64,000 nucleotides of DNA, taken from Styela clava (Eukaryota > Chordata > Ascidiacea > Stolidobranchia > Styelidae). The position numbers and the translations under genes are program-made. The notes under the pieces were generated by a model. The model saw nothing but the letters and a program-made list of their open reading frames with translations, had not been told where the DNA came from and did no database searches. The DNA is taken from contig NC_135260.1 of the NCBI RefSeq assembly GCF_964204865.1, positions 20,940,001-21,004,000 on the forward strand, given 5' to 3'. Below are positions 32,901-48,949 of this stretch, piece after piece (positions within the stretch are counted from its first letter, which is position 1; each line of letters starts with the position of its first letter).

Positions 32901-35900
32901 TTTAGTGATGCAGAATATATACTGCCTACATATTGTCCCTGCTTCCACGCTGATGATGTTGATGTAATCATTTTTTTTTTAATTTTTCATATTGACAATT
33001 CTTATGAAGTATATAGGCCTATATAGTATTTTTAAACCATGATACGTCAAACGCTAGTTATGACAATTTTTCAAATGAAAATATCCTAAACTAGAGCTGC
33101 GTGCAGCTTTAACAGGCTTCCTGCGTAAAAAAAAATGAAGACGCGTTTTGCTCACTGGAGCGTGAAAGCGTGATCAGTCATGCATAAAATTTGCATTTTA
33201 TTGCTAGCTGAGAACTTCTGCACATTTGAGGTGACTTTCAAGTTTGTAGGACCAATTTGAAAAAATAAAAATAAAAATAAATAAATAATAATAAATAAAC
33301 TAGAGCTGCGTGCAGCTTTAACAGGCTTCCCGCGTAAAAAAAACTGAAGACGCGTTTTGCTCACTGGAGCGTGAAAGCGTGGTCAGTCATGCATAAAATT
33401 TGCAATTTATGATGGGCGACTTAATATCTGCATGTGATGTAAATTTCAAGTCTCTAAGTAGTGTCGTTCTCGAGAAGAAGATGAAAATGTAAAATCCTAT
33501 ATTGCTCACTGGAGCGTATCGCCGAGGTCACTCATGCGTATCCTTGACATATCGTATCCGGAACATGTCCATTAATCATTGTTATGAATTTCAACCCAAT
33601 AGCATGTATCAATTTTGAGAAATCGCAAAAAAACTGAAGACGCGTTTTGCTCACTGGAGCGTGAAAGCGTGGTCAGTCATGCATAAAATTTGCATTTTAT
33701 TGCTAGCTGAGAACTTCTGCACATTTGAGGTGAATTTCAAGTTTGTAGGACCAATTTGAAAAAAAAATAATAAAAATAAATAAATAAATAATAATAATAA
33801 ATAAATAAGAAGAAAGAAGGAAAAAAGAATTGATGGAGAAATACAGAGTAAAACAGAAAGGATTGTCATGCGCAACTGAAGAACTACGACAAAGAATAAT
33901 TGCAACTGCAGCAAAAATCAAGAGATATACAGAGAGAACAAGACAATTTCGCCAAAATAGACTGTTTGAAAGCAATCAAAAGCAATTATATCGGGAGTTA
34001 TCAGGCGATTTTCATACCAGTAAGGATGTAAGTAGAGAACCACAGAATTGCAGAGAATTTTGGAACAACATCTGGGGATCTAAAACCACTCATAATCAAA
34101 AATCTGCTTGGCTAAAAACAGTAAAGAAAGAATTGGAAAATATTCCTACTCAATTAAATTTCACGATAACTAAAGAAATTCTCAAAAGACAATTGAAAAA
34201 ACTAGCTAATTGGAAGTCTCCAGGGGTTGATATGGTACAGGCATACTGGGTGAAAAAGTTCACTAGTCTGCATGCACAGATTGCAAAACAACTTGACTAC
34301 TGTCTTCAGCAAGGCAAGGTTCCAAGTTGGATTACCGAAGGAAAAACAGTATTGATTTTGAAAAACGAAAACAAGGGAAATAGTGCTAATAATTTTCGAC
34401 CAATAACTTGTTTATGGAAATGGTTTATGGAAATTATTTACAGGAATGATTGCAACTAGTATATATGACCACATTGAACAAAACGATTTATTCCCGACGG
34501 AGCAGAAAGGGTGCAAGAGAGGGTCGCGTGGGCCAAAGGATCAATTTTTAATTGACAAAATGGTCTTGGATAACTGCAGAAAACGAAAAACAAGTTTATC
34601 CATGGCATGGATAGATTATCGTAAAGCTTACGATATGATTCCCCATTCATGGATTTCCAAATGCCTGGATTTGTTTGCAATAGCCAAAAATTTGAAAAAA
34701 CTAGTCATAAACAGTATGGAAACATGGAGAACGCATTTGACGGCAAATGGAAAACATTACGGAGAAATTCAAATAAAAAGAGGAATATTTCAGGGCGATA
34801 CTCTCTCTCCACTTCTTTTTGTTCTGTGTATGATTCCACTGACGATGGTTTTGAGAAAAACAACACAATCATACTGCATAGGAAAAGGAAAGGAGCGGCT
34901 GAACCATCTCTTGTACATGGACGATTTGAAACTATTCGGAAAAAACGACAAAGAAATAGACTCTTTAGTGAAAACTGTACACATTTTCAGTCGGGATATT
35001 GGAATGGATTTTGGGATAGATAAATGCGCAGTATTAAGTATGAAAAGGGGAAAAATTACTGACAGTGTGGGAATTTGTTTACCAGATGGGAATAGCATGA
35101 GCCAGCTCGAGGAAAGCAATGGATACAAATACCTTGGAATATTGGAATCAAATTCGATAAACGAAAATCAAATGAAGAAACTGATCATCCATGAATATAC
35201 TAAACGATTAAAACAAATTCTAAAATCAAAATTAAATGGCGGCAACATTATCAAAGCTATTAACATACGTGCAGTTTCGGTAATTAGATACAGCGTTGTT
35301 TTTATTGGTTGGTCAAAAAACAATCTTGAAAAGCTCGACCGTAAGTCAAGAAAACTTTTAACAATGTACGGAATGCTTCATCCCAGAGGTGATGTTGACA
35401 GATTGTATTTGCCAAGGCAAATGGGGGGGCCGTGGATTAATGAGTGTTGAGGACTGTATTCAAGCAGAGAAGAAAAGTATGACAGAGTATGCAAAGAATA
35501 GTGAAGATATTTTGATGAAAGCCGTGTATCGCGAGGGTATTTTGTGTGGCGACGAAGACTCAAATGCATTTAAAGAAAGGAAAATAGATGAAAGAATGGA
35601 AAGGTGGAAAGGAAAACCGTTGCATGGGAAATACCTTCGTGAAACTAAAAATATAATGGTCGAGGACTCATGGAACTGGCTAAAGAAAGGATACCTCAAG
35701 AAGGAAACGGAAGGTTTGATAACAGCTGCTCAAGAACAGGCTTTGAGAACAAATGTTATCAAAGCAAAAATCGAAAAGCGGGGAGTGTCTGCAAAATGTA
35801 GAATGTGTGATGCAAGAGATGAGACAGTTTTTCATATATTGTGTGAATGCTCAAAATTGGCGCAAAGAGAATACAAATATCGACACGATAATCTAGCAAG

Positions 35901-38900
35901 AATTGTTCATTGGGAACTCTGCAAACTATACGGCCTTAACAGAGGAAACAATTGGTACGACCACACCCCAGAAAAATCACAAAACAATGATAACGTTACG
36001 ATTCTATGGGATTTTAACATACAAACAGACCACGTCATTACCCACAGAAGGCCTGATATTGTAGTAATAAATTCATCCGAAAATACATGCTTGATAATCG
36101 ACATAGCAGTTCCGGCCGATCATCGTATTTTATTAAAGGAAAAAGAAAAAATAGAAAAATATCAAGATTTACGGAGAGAAATGGGAAAAATATGGAATGT
36201 AAAAACGAGAATTATACCTGTTGTCGTTGGTGCCTTGGGTGCAATATCAAACAAGCTAGAAGGGTATTTAAAAGATATGAATTTGCCTAATAGATTGGAA
36301 TCTTTGCAAAAGGCGGCTCTTTTGGGAAGTGCAAGAATACTGAGAAGGGTTCTTGAAATCTAAGGACGCGGGACGTGTCTCGATTTCAAGAAAATATACA
36401 CCAGTCAAAGAACTGTGAATAAATTTAACAAACATAATAATAAATAATAATAATAAAACACAGGAATACAATAGGTTCCCTGCTGACAAGCAGCGGGAAG
36501 CCTAATTATCCCTATGACATACAGTAATTGAATTATTCAAACAAATTGACAAACCTGTATCTTCTTCATCATCTGATGACAACACAGCAGATCTTTTTTT
36601 CGTTGGTGAAATATTAGTATCTTCAGCATCACTCCTTTCATTCTCTGAACCAGAAGAGGCCCCTAGAAATGTCAAAAAATGATACATATTCAGCATCTAA
36701 TCTTTTATGTAGGCTATGTGACATCTAATCAGTTACAGTATTTTAATTACATGTGTTGATGTCATATACTTGACTTCCATCCAAAAAGGTGTTAATATCA
36801 TTTACAAATTCTTTGAATATATATCATATACTGCAATGAAGAGATGATTGCTGATAGATAGAGGGGAATGAATCGATTTAGCTTTTTTATTTACAACATA
36901 TTTAAATTAGAACAATCCTTTGAGAGCAATCATGCATGGATTTACCTCTAACAATGTTTTTGTTGAATGATTGAGTTTGTTTTCAATCAATTCTTACATG
37001 ACTTTGTCTAAAAAAAGACCTACAAAGCCAAGTGTTCATAGAATTCACAAAAAATCGAATGAATTCATGAAATGAGGCAGAATTTCAACTTTCTCTTGAA
37101 AATAGCTTAATACATCTTATCGAGTATGATCTAGTGCAGTGTTCTTCCACCTTTATTCATCGCGACACCGACTCACTTGGCATAGCAAAATTTTTTTCAA
37201 AATCCCCAGTATGGTAACTTTAATTAGACCAATGTGATTGCATATTCTCGCACAAAAGATTGAACTATGGCTCTATTTCGGGGATCGTGGGTTACTGATT
37301 CCAAATCTTTCAAATTTGATCAATATTTTGTTGTAACATAAGTTTTTTTTCACAGATGAGTGGATGCAAAAGGAAGAAGTCTAAGTATGGATAGTTCTGA
37401 CAATAATTGGTGCCGCAACCCCTAGTGAGCCCATTTGCAACCCACCACAGGGTCGGAACCCCAATTTTAAAGATCCCTGATCTAGTGTAATGTTCAAAAA
37501 GGAAAGGATGCAGAAATATTATTATATTTCATTCCACCTCTAAGATCATCTTCTGAAACTTCGCCAAGTTTATCATTTGTTTTATTTTCATCTTCATTTT
37601 CACTGTCACTGACATGTTGAGCAACATTATCTTCTGCATCACTCTCTGCTTTGTCTTCTTCAACTTCAACAACATTATCAAAATCTTCTTCATCACTGTC
37701 TCTACGCATCACAAATAAGGAAAACATTTTAAAAATAATTGAACCAGACTTTTTTTTGACCAGTAGTGAATGAAATGGATGGGTATGTACTTAATCACAA
37801 AAATGACTCAACTATTATTAGGTGATCCAACATAAAATAATCAATATAAGCATGTTTAGTTCAATAAATTGTTGTTTTGAACACTGAGATAAAAGGTAAA
37901 CAAAGTTTTGACATACTTATGATCTTCATAACAATATCTCCTACAATATTCTTGATAATAATGTTTCTACCAGCATGTCCAACTCATTTTCATACACCAA
38001 GAAAGATGAGAAATAGGGCTAAAATTCAAATTATTCTCAACAAATAGGTTAAAATAACATATTATCAAACTTACCCTTGAGTAGCTTGAGTTGTTTCTAC
38101 TTGCACATCATTAGAGTCATCTCCTGCTTCATTTATCGGATTCTCAACTTTATCATCATTAGCTTCTTGCATTTCATCAGTTGCATGTACCTGATCTTCT
38201 TGTTGTTCGATTTCTATAGAATCATCATCCACATATTCTTGTTCTCCAGCAACTTGCTGATGTTCAACAGCCTCATCTTGTCCCTTATTACTGTCCTCAT
38301 CTTGAGGAATTTCCTCATGATCCAAAATTTCTTCTTGTTGGTGAGATACTTCCTCTTCCTCAGCTACTTCCTCTTGAGCAATATCTTGAAATTCTTCTTC
38401 TTCGCCAACTTCGTTATTTTCTGCATCATTGGCATCTACATCATATTCTTGGTATTCTAGTTCTGTTTCATTCTGGATCTCTTGTTCCTCCTGAAGATTA
38501 CGATAAAATAGTGAAATAATAGGAATAGGAAGGATTTGAAAATAGGATGAGACTTTTAAATATATTCAATAAAGAAAGCTAAATAACATATTGAATAGAG
38601 TAAAAAAGAAAGTCTTGACAAAATCAGACACAGTTAGGTAGTAAGTAGAAATGTGACCTAGATCGTTACGATTTATTAATAATCAAATCTGAGCTAAGAA
38701 AGATGTAAAAATTATTCAATCCTAATTTGAAACTGAAGATTCATAAAGACTCAACCGAAGAAAATGCATATGCAAAAAGTTGTCTTTCAAATGAAATTGG
38801 CATTCTCGCACAAATTTCATATTTTGTAAATCATTACAAAAGTTGACTGAGTGACTTTTCCGGATCAGTGAATAAATTTATTATATTTGAAAATGACAGA

Positions 38901-40313
38901 AAATTACTAGGCAGAATTTTTTTTGAATCCAGAAGTGTATTACAATTGAAAATATACAACAGTCCAGCAGTTCCTAGAGGATGGGCCATGGGCTATTTAA
39001 AATATAGCTGTATATTATGATTCAATTTGAATTGCTGGATAAATCAAATATTTAAAAACTTCAATGAGTGCGACTGTCTTTGCTAAGCATTTGCTTGATG
39101 AAAAAAAAAACTCATTTCCAGTGCTTAAAAATCGAAACTAGCATTAATAGCCTCACAATTTCCACAATATAGATAGTCCAAAATTGTCAGTACATGATGC
39201 ACCTCAAATTTGCTATTCCAAGGATAGCCCACTAAAAGTCAACACTTCTTTAATTAGGCTTTTCGGTCCTTGTCCTTTTTTAGCATTTAAAAAAGATGCT
39301 AATTGTCCTTTATTCTTTCCAACATTGTTTTGCCCGATAGTTATAGTACTGTTTTTGATATTGTTCCATTCTTAAAAAATTGCCACCGTTTATATGTATT
39401 TGCAAGCTTTTAATTTCACTTTGGTCCGGCTCGAATAACCAAAGAAATAACAATTCTATTAACATTGTTTGGGTCAATGTTAAATGAACATTAAATGAAA
39501 GCACATGAAGATTGTTTTAATATTTTTTTTAGCTTGTATATAATTTTTATCTCATTGTTTTATATTGTTCTATCCTGCAAGTTACAAAATAAGTGATGAC
39601 GGTAATCTATGTCCTTTATTGAAACTTTTCATAGTTGGCAACCCCAGTCTCATCATAGGATTCCATATGATGTCACTTGACATGAGATAAAGTTCTTTTG
39701 TGTTAATTACAGTGATCGCAAAATTAACGCCAAAAAGTTAACGAATGATAAAAATCAAATTTTAAACACCCCCTCCTTTAAGCGTTGATTAAAAGAAAGC
39801 CGGAATGTGTTAAAAGATATACTAATCCGATCTTATGCCAGGTTTCAGCTCATTAACCCTGCAGTTGGCGATTTCAGGATTTGCATCATTTGTAAATATT
39901 TTGCTTGTTGACTTCGCTGTTTTTGAGAGAATTTTGTCAACAGTTAGATTAAGCTATCAAAGTTACAACTCTAAGACTTCATTTTTTGATATTAATACGG
40001 TTGTCGATATTACCACCTCCAGACCTCTAATACCACAATACTTTGGCACCAACACTAGAGCCATTCTTCTATTTAACAGGTTAAATAGAAAGTATATATA
40101 TTAATACTGAAATAGCCACTATAAATCATAATATTTAATCATAGACTATTACTGGTAATGAACAACTGAACAATGAAAATTACACAAATAGCTTACAATA
40201 TTTTCATTTCCATAGCTTTGTAGTTCCACGCTTTCAATATCTTCATTTACCCCTGTGCCATCATGAACTTCTCCCTGAATAACATCATCTGATCCTTGGT
40301 CATCATATTCCAT
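29901..40313 (-). CDS. IWS1: IWS1 transcription elongation factor (SPT6-interacting)
   Basis: IWS1 binds SPT6 on elongating RNA polymerase II and links elongation to H3K36 methylation, splicing and mRNA export. Eleven coding exons: 40313-40197, 38490-38075, 37701-37538, 36662-36555, 32684-32613, 32323-32147, 31867-31714, 31429-31249, 31129-30986, 30861-30702, 30304-29901. All borders are GT/AG, all phases close, and they sum to 2097 bp (698 residues). The N-terminal half is acidic and low in complexity (E/D/Q/S runs), as in animal IWS1. The conserved TFIIS N-terminal-like (LW) domain spans exons 7-10: [67 protein letters not shown]. The C-terminus has [20 protein letters not shown] and ends [13 protein letters not shown]. 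The start at 40313 ([10 protein letters not shown]) resembles the human start. A LINE occupies intron 4. Confidence 0.96.
31949..32076. mobile_element. Foldback MITE forming a long hairpin in an IWS1 intron
   Basis: Two arms of about 58 bp, meeting near 32010, are near-perfect inverses: CCAGAGCTCCCGAAGTATGT, GCACCAAGATG and CAACCTGAA on the left, with their complements on the right. This is the same family as 9305-9554, reduced to an almost pure palindrome. It lies in the intron between exons 6 and 7. Confidence 0.8.
33093..33830 (+). repeat. Tandem subrepeats upstream of the LINE reading frame
   Basis: The segment GCTCACTGGAGCGTGAAAGC occurs at about 33150, 33359 and 33648, with a diverged copy at 33508. 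GAGCTGCGTGCAGCTTTAAC occurs at 33095 and 33302, and A-rich (AAAT)n/(AAT)n tracts end two units (33260-33298, 33760-33810). They are probably 5' monomers of the adjoining LINE, or tandem copies of its tail or a SINE partner. Confidence 0.6.
33830..36450 (+). pseudogene. Non-LTR retrotransposon (RLE-type LINE), frameshifted, in IWS1 intron 4
   Basis: Three consecutive open stretches (33830-34459, 34446-35450, 35389-36363) together cover one polymerase protein. Motifs in order: WKSPGVDMV and NNFRPITC (RT), [37 protein letters not shown] (active-site YMDD), then a zinc knuckle C-x2-C-x7-H-x4-C at about 35797-35855, then a restriction-like endonuclease with RPD-x14-D and EKYQDL. That makes it an RLE-type LINE (R2/R4/NeSL-like side). 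Breaks: a 13 nt tandem duplication near 34408-34433 and a run of seven Gs near 35424 each shift the frame. It ends in an (AAT)n tract. It is antisense to IWS1. Confidence 0.88.
37137..37479. mobile_element. hAT-type MITE with perfect 8 bp duplication in an IWS1 intron
   Basis: The element starts CAGTGTTCTTCCACC and ends AAGATCCCTG. ATCTAGTG occurs directly at both borders (37129-37136 and 37480-37487). The inner inverted repeat is weak, and GGGTCGGAACCCC-type sequence near the right end resembles other hAT termini. It is 343 bp with no coding content and lies in the intron between IWS1 exons 3 and 4. Confidence 0.8.
38491..40196. other. IWS1 intron 1, no recognised element
   Basis: AT-rich intron. 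I see no transposon termini, coding homology or RNA gene in it. Confidence 0.5.
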
Positions 40314-40548
40314 GTTGCAAGTACCAAATACAGAAATCTGAGTATGTTTTAGCTCCACTTGCAAACTTGTACTTGAAAGATTGTCTGGGTGAGTTTTATA
40401 ATTTCTAATTTTAGTCTATAATTCTGAAAATTATGGTATGAACTAACTGCAAATTGATTCTGACTGCCAACTCTGCAAAATTTCAGACAAATATCTGAAT
40501 ATATAGTCTATCACTGTCAACCAGTCTACTGTATAAGTGATATCGCCT

Positions 40549-40900
40549 CGGGCTCGGCGGTGTGCTGCATCGTGCTAAGCGTTAGGAATACGCTCGCCAC
40601 CGCATCTCTGATTACCCTTCGTGGGATCGCAGGTTCGAATCCCATGCGGGGATGATCATGTGCGAGAGGATTGCTGGACTCCTCGCCGCCGTAGGGTGGT
40701 TCACGCAACCGCTGGTCGGTTACGGCTTCGTCCACCATCAAGTCCATGCTTCCGAAAACAAATACCGTACCTGGCTAACTAATCCCATACTCGACCTGGA
40801 CTGGTTACCGGTACCGGTTCCGGACGAAAGGCCGTGGTTCTCCATATGATTAAGCCGTCTTATCGCCTTTCCTCTCCCCCGGGATAAATATATAAATCCT
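40549..40900 (+). repeat. tRNA-derived SINE, near full length, upstream of IWS1
   Basis: The head contains CTAAGCGTTAGGAATACGCTC and B box GGTTCGAATCC with tRNA-like spacing. The body has GAGAGGATTGCTGGACTCC, GGTTCACGCAACC, GGTTACGGCTTCGTCC and CCATGCTTCCGAAAAC, and the tail has TTAAGCCGTCTTATCG and CCCGGGATAAATATA. It is the longest plus-strand copy in this window, and its order of blocks defines the family used for the other calls. Confidence 0.85.
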
Positions 40901-41141
40901 AATCCTCAAAGTTATTGTAAACTACTTTCGAACTAAGTAATATAAGAACATACCGTAGGCAGTGTATCTATTCCCAGACACAGCATTCTGGCATCAGTGA
41001 ATACAGGAAAAGTATAAGTTTATAAAACTGACTAGAGAAGCTGCCCACCCCTGGCCTAGAGATACCGGTATATAGTTATGCAGTGTACAGCTTCTCTCTC
41101 ATTTCTGCGGTATCAATTGAAGGCTCTCTCGTTTTGACGAC

Positions 41142-41310
41142 AGATAGATAGATAGATAGATAGTTTATTTCGAAAACTCCATAACAAACCTAAATTCAAA
41201 ATGGAGAATTCTGGAGGGCATGCAAAACCTACAAAAAAGTTTAAAACATGAAGTATCTCATGTGCCTGCCCACCAGCACGCACACAAAAACACAAGCCCA
41301 ATTAAATGAG
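41142..41310. repeat. (GATA)n tract and adjoining LINE/SINE 3' end
   Basis: Five GATA units (about 41142-41162) run into TTTATTTCGAAAACTCC, then a block rich in CACCAGCACGCACACAAAAACACAAGCCC. A comparable TTTATTTCGG start is seen at 47861. It looks like the 3' end of an interspersed retroelement read from its tail, but I cannot name the family. Confidence 0.4.
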
Positions 41311-42010
41311 GCTTGGGCCAAACTTAAAAACAAAATACACGATAGTAATAAACTTTCGGGCTGTTGTACTCTCTTTCAACAATTACGTTGATAATGACCA
41401 ATACCTACAACCTCATGCAAAGATAATGTGGGGAGTGGAATGTAATAAATTTGCGACGATAGTCATACTCATGAAGCCATGAAAGCTTTAAGAAAAACCA
41501 AGCCATGAAAAACTACACTGATTGCTAGATTGGGCATTGCGGAAAAGGTGATAAGTGGTTCAATATACAAACAAACGCAAAACCATGGCGGCAAATTCGG
41601 TGTGCGGACACTCATAAAAGCAATTATTAGGAAAAACACTAATCACACGTGAGCAGGTCTGTAGCCTAATTGATACATTGACGAGGCCAACATTGTTAAA
41701 ACAGTACCGGTATACACACAGAGAGAACAAATCAAAAATATGCCACTAAATGAATGTTTAAAAATGTTACACTGTAAGATACACTGCAAACTATTTACAC
41801 ATATATAGTTGAATACTCAGTATTCAAGCGGAATTTCTAGAAATAGCAGTATATCATACTCTTTGTCACAAAATAAAATATCTGAATCAATCCCTGTTGT
41901 ATTCATCTTTCGATTCTGTTATGATGTCCGTATGTTGCCTTTATGCTGCCATGTAATTTCATATTTCGGCCTTTACTTGTTGATATTCCTTAAGTGCTGG
42001 TTCATTGTCG

Positions 42011-42180
42011 CAGGAGGTAGCGAGTTCGTTATCGGCGGCACAAATACCGTTCCGGGCGATCGTAGCACTTCTAGTTAGCCTGGCTCAACAATTTTTGCAT
42101 ATGTCAATCCTAACCCCCCACCTGACTACGTCACCGAAAAATTACGTCATTTCGACATCACAGTGACGTGACCAAAGTTA
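42011..42180. repeat. Fragment of the 441 bp MITE family
   Basis: GGTAGCGAGTTCGTTATCGG, CAAATACCGTTCCGGGCGAT and CCCCCCACCTGACTACGTCA match the right half and left subterminal part of the copy at 14782-15222, in rearranged order. Confidence 0.6.
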
Positions 42181-42568
42181 CCCTAGCAGACATCTCTCTC
42201 GCTGCCAACTTTTCCGTGGTGCGTAAAAATGCATTCCCCAAGGTATTTGACAGAAATTAATTACTTAAATAATTATTTGCGTCGATTTTCTTGCATATTT
42301 GCTATTGATCTTAGATTCCAGCCCACCATACCGTGCCAATTTTGGCTGTTTGTTTTTTTAATTTTCGTAAGTCGTGGATGAATAATATGGCCAATATTCC
42401 AGCCAATACCTTTGTAATCGCTCCCCAATTTACATGTATTTGGCCACATTTTATCGCCTGACTCAATATTTTGCGTAGCAATCTCAATGTCTGGTTCTGT
42501 CGTACCCGAGCCATACATATAAATTGCGCTAGAGCGCACCTCGCTCACGATTTCCGGGATCAGCTGAA

Positions 42569-42678
42569 GGGACCTCCTGAAGTATGCGCACCAAGATGGC
42601 GCTCAACCTGAACTAAGGTCCTGTACCAGGTTAGTGTTCAGGTTATGCAACATCTTGGTGCGCATACTTCGGGAGCAC
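42569..42678. mobile_element. Minimal foldback MITE (110 bp) with perfect 8 bp duplication
   Basis: The arms CTCCTGAAGTATGCGCACCA and TGGTGCGCATACTTCGGGAG are inverse complements with one mismatch. The flanks CAGCTGAA (42561-42568 and 42679-42686) are identical. This is the shortest complete member of the family also seen at 9305 and 61044. Confidence 0.9.
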
Positions 42679-43464
42679 CAGCTGAAGACTCTACAGATGG
42701 TCAGCCAAATACATATAATAACACATTTTTATAGGTTACAAATAGTTTTATGGTTAATAGCAAAATATAAACCACACTAAATCTGGAAACACTCTACTAG
42801 AATATAAAGCTGACGATAATACTGATTTTGTATAGTATGAGCAGTTGATGAAAATGAAAGCCCCAAATCAGGATATTCAAAGCGAATTGAATATTCCAAC
42901 ATATTAGAAGTTTATTATGTTCGATATAGTAGATTCTTTGATTTTTGGAACATTTTCAAATATCTGAATTTGCAAATTGTCGATTTTTAGACCTAAATTT
43001 GGCATCAACCTAGCAGGGCAAAGCATAGGTTCATCAAATCATAAAAAAAATACGATCAAATATGACGAAGGCAAAGATATACAGAATATTGTAATTTGCA
43101 AAATAAAGCTGTTTACAGCTTAGAGTAGATTTCATATTTAAAAATATCCTTCCAGAGCATATTCTGAATTGTTATAGGTATTCGGTTTTGGCCATCAAAA
43201 TTACGCTACATCGAAGAAGCATCGCCGCAGGTAAGTTGCATCCTCTTTTTGTCTATACCAGAGATTCTCAACAGTGTCTGAGTCGCATCTCAAACTTCAA
43301 AGTTATAAAGAGCCGCATAAAAAAAAAGGTTGAAAAGTTGCACCCAAAACGCCCTTTAAATTTGCAGTAACTATAAAACTTGACTCCAACAACGACCTGA
43401 TATCATGAATAAGACAGACTGTAATTTGCTGAGTAATACGTGCATTGAGTTAGCTTTGTAATTT

Positions 43465-47215
<3,751 letters not shown>

Positions 47216-48690
47216 AAGCTGATCCAAAAATACACAATTGGACAAAGAATATTTATGACGCGCTCCAGCAATGTCATAATAACTATCTGCTTTATTCATA
47301 CATAAGACATGATGTGGACTCCTATACCCGAGCGTTGCCTACTGCTCAAATGTACATGAAAATAAATTATTTGTCATATCACAAGTTCAAGATTTCAGTA
47401 GGTTTGGTTAGGTTAGTCCGTTAAAACTATTGCTTAATGCTCGTCATTCTGATAACAGCTTCTCTTAGAATATCTATTTTGATGCATTATTAGTGTAACC
47501 AGCATAAAATGCAAGTTTTGTCATACGTACGTGCCATGACCAAATTTGGTGGAGGATAACTGACCTAGGAGTAGGACGTATATTCACCAAAACCTTATCC
47601 AGCATTTTCTCCTGTTTAATTCCTCTATTCCATAGCTGCTTCAAAATCTGATGAAGCATACCTGCTTAGATTCTCGGTTTTGAACACACACTCTTTGTAA
47701 ATTAACCCTCCAAACTTCTGTTGAACATTATTATCATAAAGACGTCGCCGCGTCTGTGTTACTTTCGCGTGAAATAAAGACTCCCCATAGTCGTAGATGA
47801 ATGTATCAATACGGTGAATATCCCACTAGTGAGTACTGTTCATGGCGATATCAATCAATCATTTATTTCGGTACTCATAAAATCAAAACAGCACAAAAAG
47901 TGGAACAAACAAAATGCAGAGATACCTGGAAGGCGAGCATAACTCAAAATAAAGCTGAAAAACGTAAACGTACGCGCCCGCCCACCAAAATAATAATACA
48001 AGCATGCGAAAACGCGATTCAGAATCGGGTAATACTTAAAAAACACATAATTGCTGGAGGGATCTGTGGAGAACCCACACGAAATACTAACAAAATTTAG
48101 GTAGATAAATTAAATGTAATAGACTTCTAACGACTTCTTCCGTCTAATTATGCTAATTGAAAGATTCCCAGATTTACCCCACATATCATATATATAAATG
48201 AAGTTGATTTTAAATATTTGGATGCAGCAAAATCTGGGTCTGGGATTCTAGATTGTATATATATATATATATACCTAAATAAGTAAATAGCTGTAGGGAA
48301 CATCTTGCTTTCAAAGACACAAAAAAAGACGATACAAAATCGGCCAATACCTTTTAAATCGATTCAAGATATAATATGCAAACACTTAGAAGAAGAACAA
48401 GGCAACACTTTGCACAATCTAGAAAATTCAATAGTTGTCATTTGGTGCAATATTTTTAGTGGAGATACATAATGTTCATGCCCAGTAAAATGCAAAACAA
48501 TGAAAAAGTCAGCAAACTATGCGGTTCGAAACAATCACGGAATACAGAAATGAACAAGGAAACCGATGCTCTGGAAAACAACTGTTGAAAAACTGATAAA
48601 GCAATAATTGCAGCTTTGAATTAAGATTAAAATTCGCCTGTGGAAAATAACATTCAAATCACTGAATGTTCACTTTAGCAGTGAAGGATA
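47216..48690. other. PSMC6 3' flank and repeat-like sequence
   Basis: AATAAA at 47361 probably ends PSMC6. From 47850 to about 48110, a block beginning CAATCATTTATTTCGGTACT resembles a retroelement 3' end read from its tail. A (TA)n tract lies at about 48256-48273. No gene is recognised. Confidence 0.4.
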
Positions 48691-48702
48691 TTAAAGATTT
48701 AC

Positions 48703-48806
48703 GTTCTGATGGCGGACACCAAAACGTCATATGTGTACCAGGTTAGGGTTAGGCCTGTACGACGTTCCGGTGTCCGCCTTTTTGATGCACATACTTCTGG
48801 AGCGCC
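48703..48806. mobile_element. Foldback MITE family copy
   Basis: GGCGGACACC-x3-ACGT and its inverse ACGTTCCGGTGTCCGCC flank GTACCAGGTTAGGG, and CACATACTTCTGGAGCGCC marks the right end. The family is the same as 9305-9554 and 61044-61265. The left terminus is worn. Confidence 0.6.
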
Positions 48807-48949
48807 AAAATTTATAATCCCTTGTCATCTTCACAAACCGAGTTTGTTGAACAAAGTGATTATGGTGTAGATTGTAAAATGTAAGTTTGAGGATACATTG
48901 GCACAAACTCTGCCGAAAAAAAAACTTCCAAAAATATATGTTTTCCGTT

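Larger units (their letters stand above)
40901..43464. other. Spacer between IWS1 and PSMC6
   Basis: Besides the GATA block, the MITE fragment at 42011-42180 and the foldback element at 42569-42678, there is a hAT-terminus-like patch at 43250-43290 (CCAGAGATTCTCAAC). No host exon is recognised. The two flanking genes diverge, so promoters for both must lie here. Confidence 0.45.

Noticed and set aside
33651-33975. Hydrophobic minus-strand frames of 87 and 90 codons
   Set aside because: They read the A-rich LINE 5' subrepeats in antisense; low complexity.
38077-38460. 127-codon hydrophobic plus-strand frame
   Set aside because: Antisense of the acidic E/D/Q-rich IWS1 exon; the apparent membrane-like sequence results from reading GAA/GAT codons backwards.
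40549-40650. Possible tRNA gene (A and B boxes)
   Set aside because: The tRNA-like head is followed by the SINE body found in several copies, and the acceptor stem does not close; it is a SINE promoter, not a tRNA gene.
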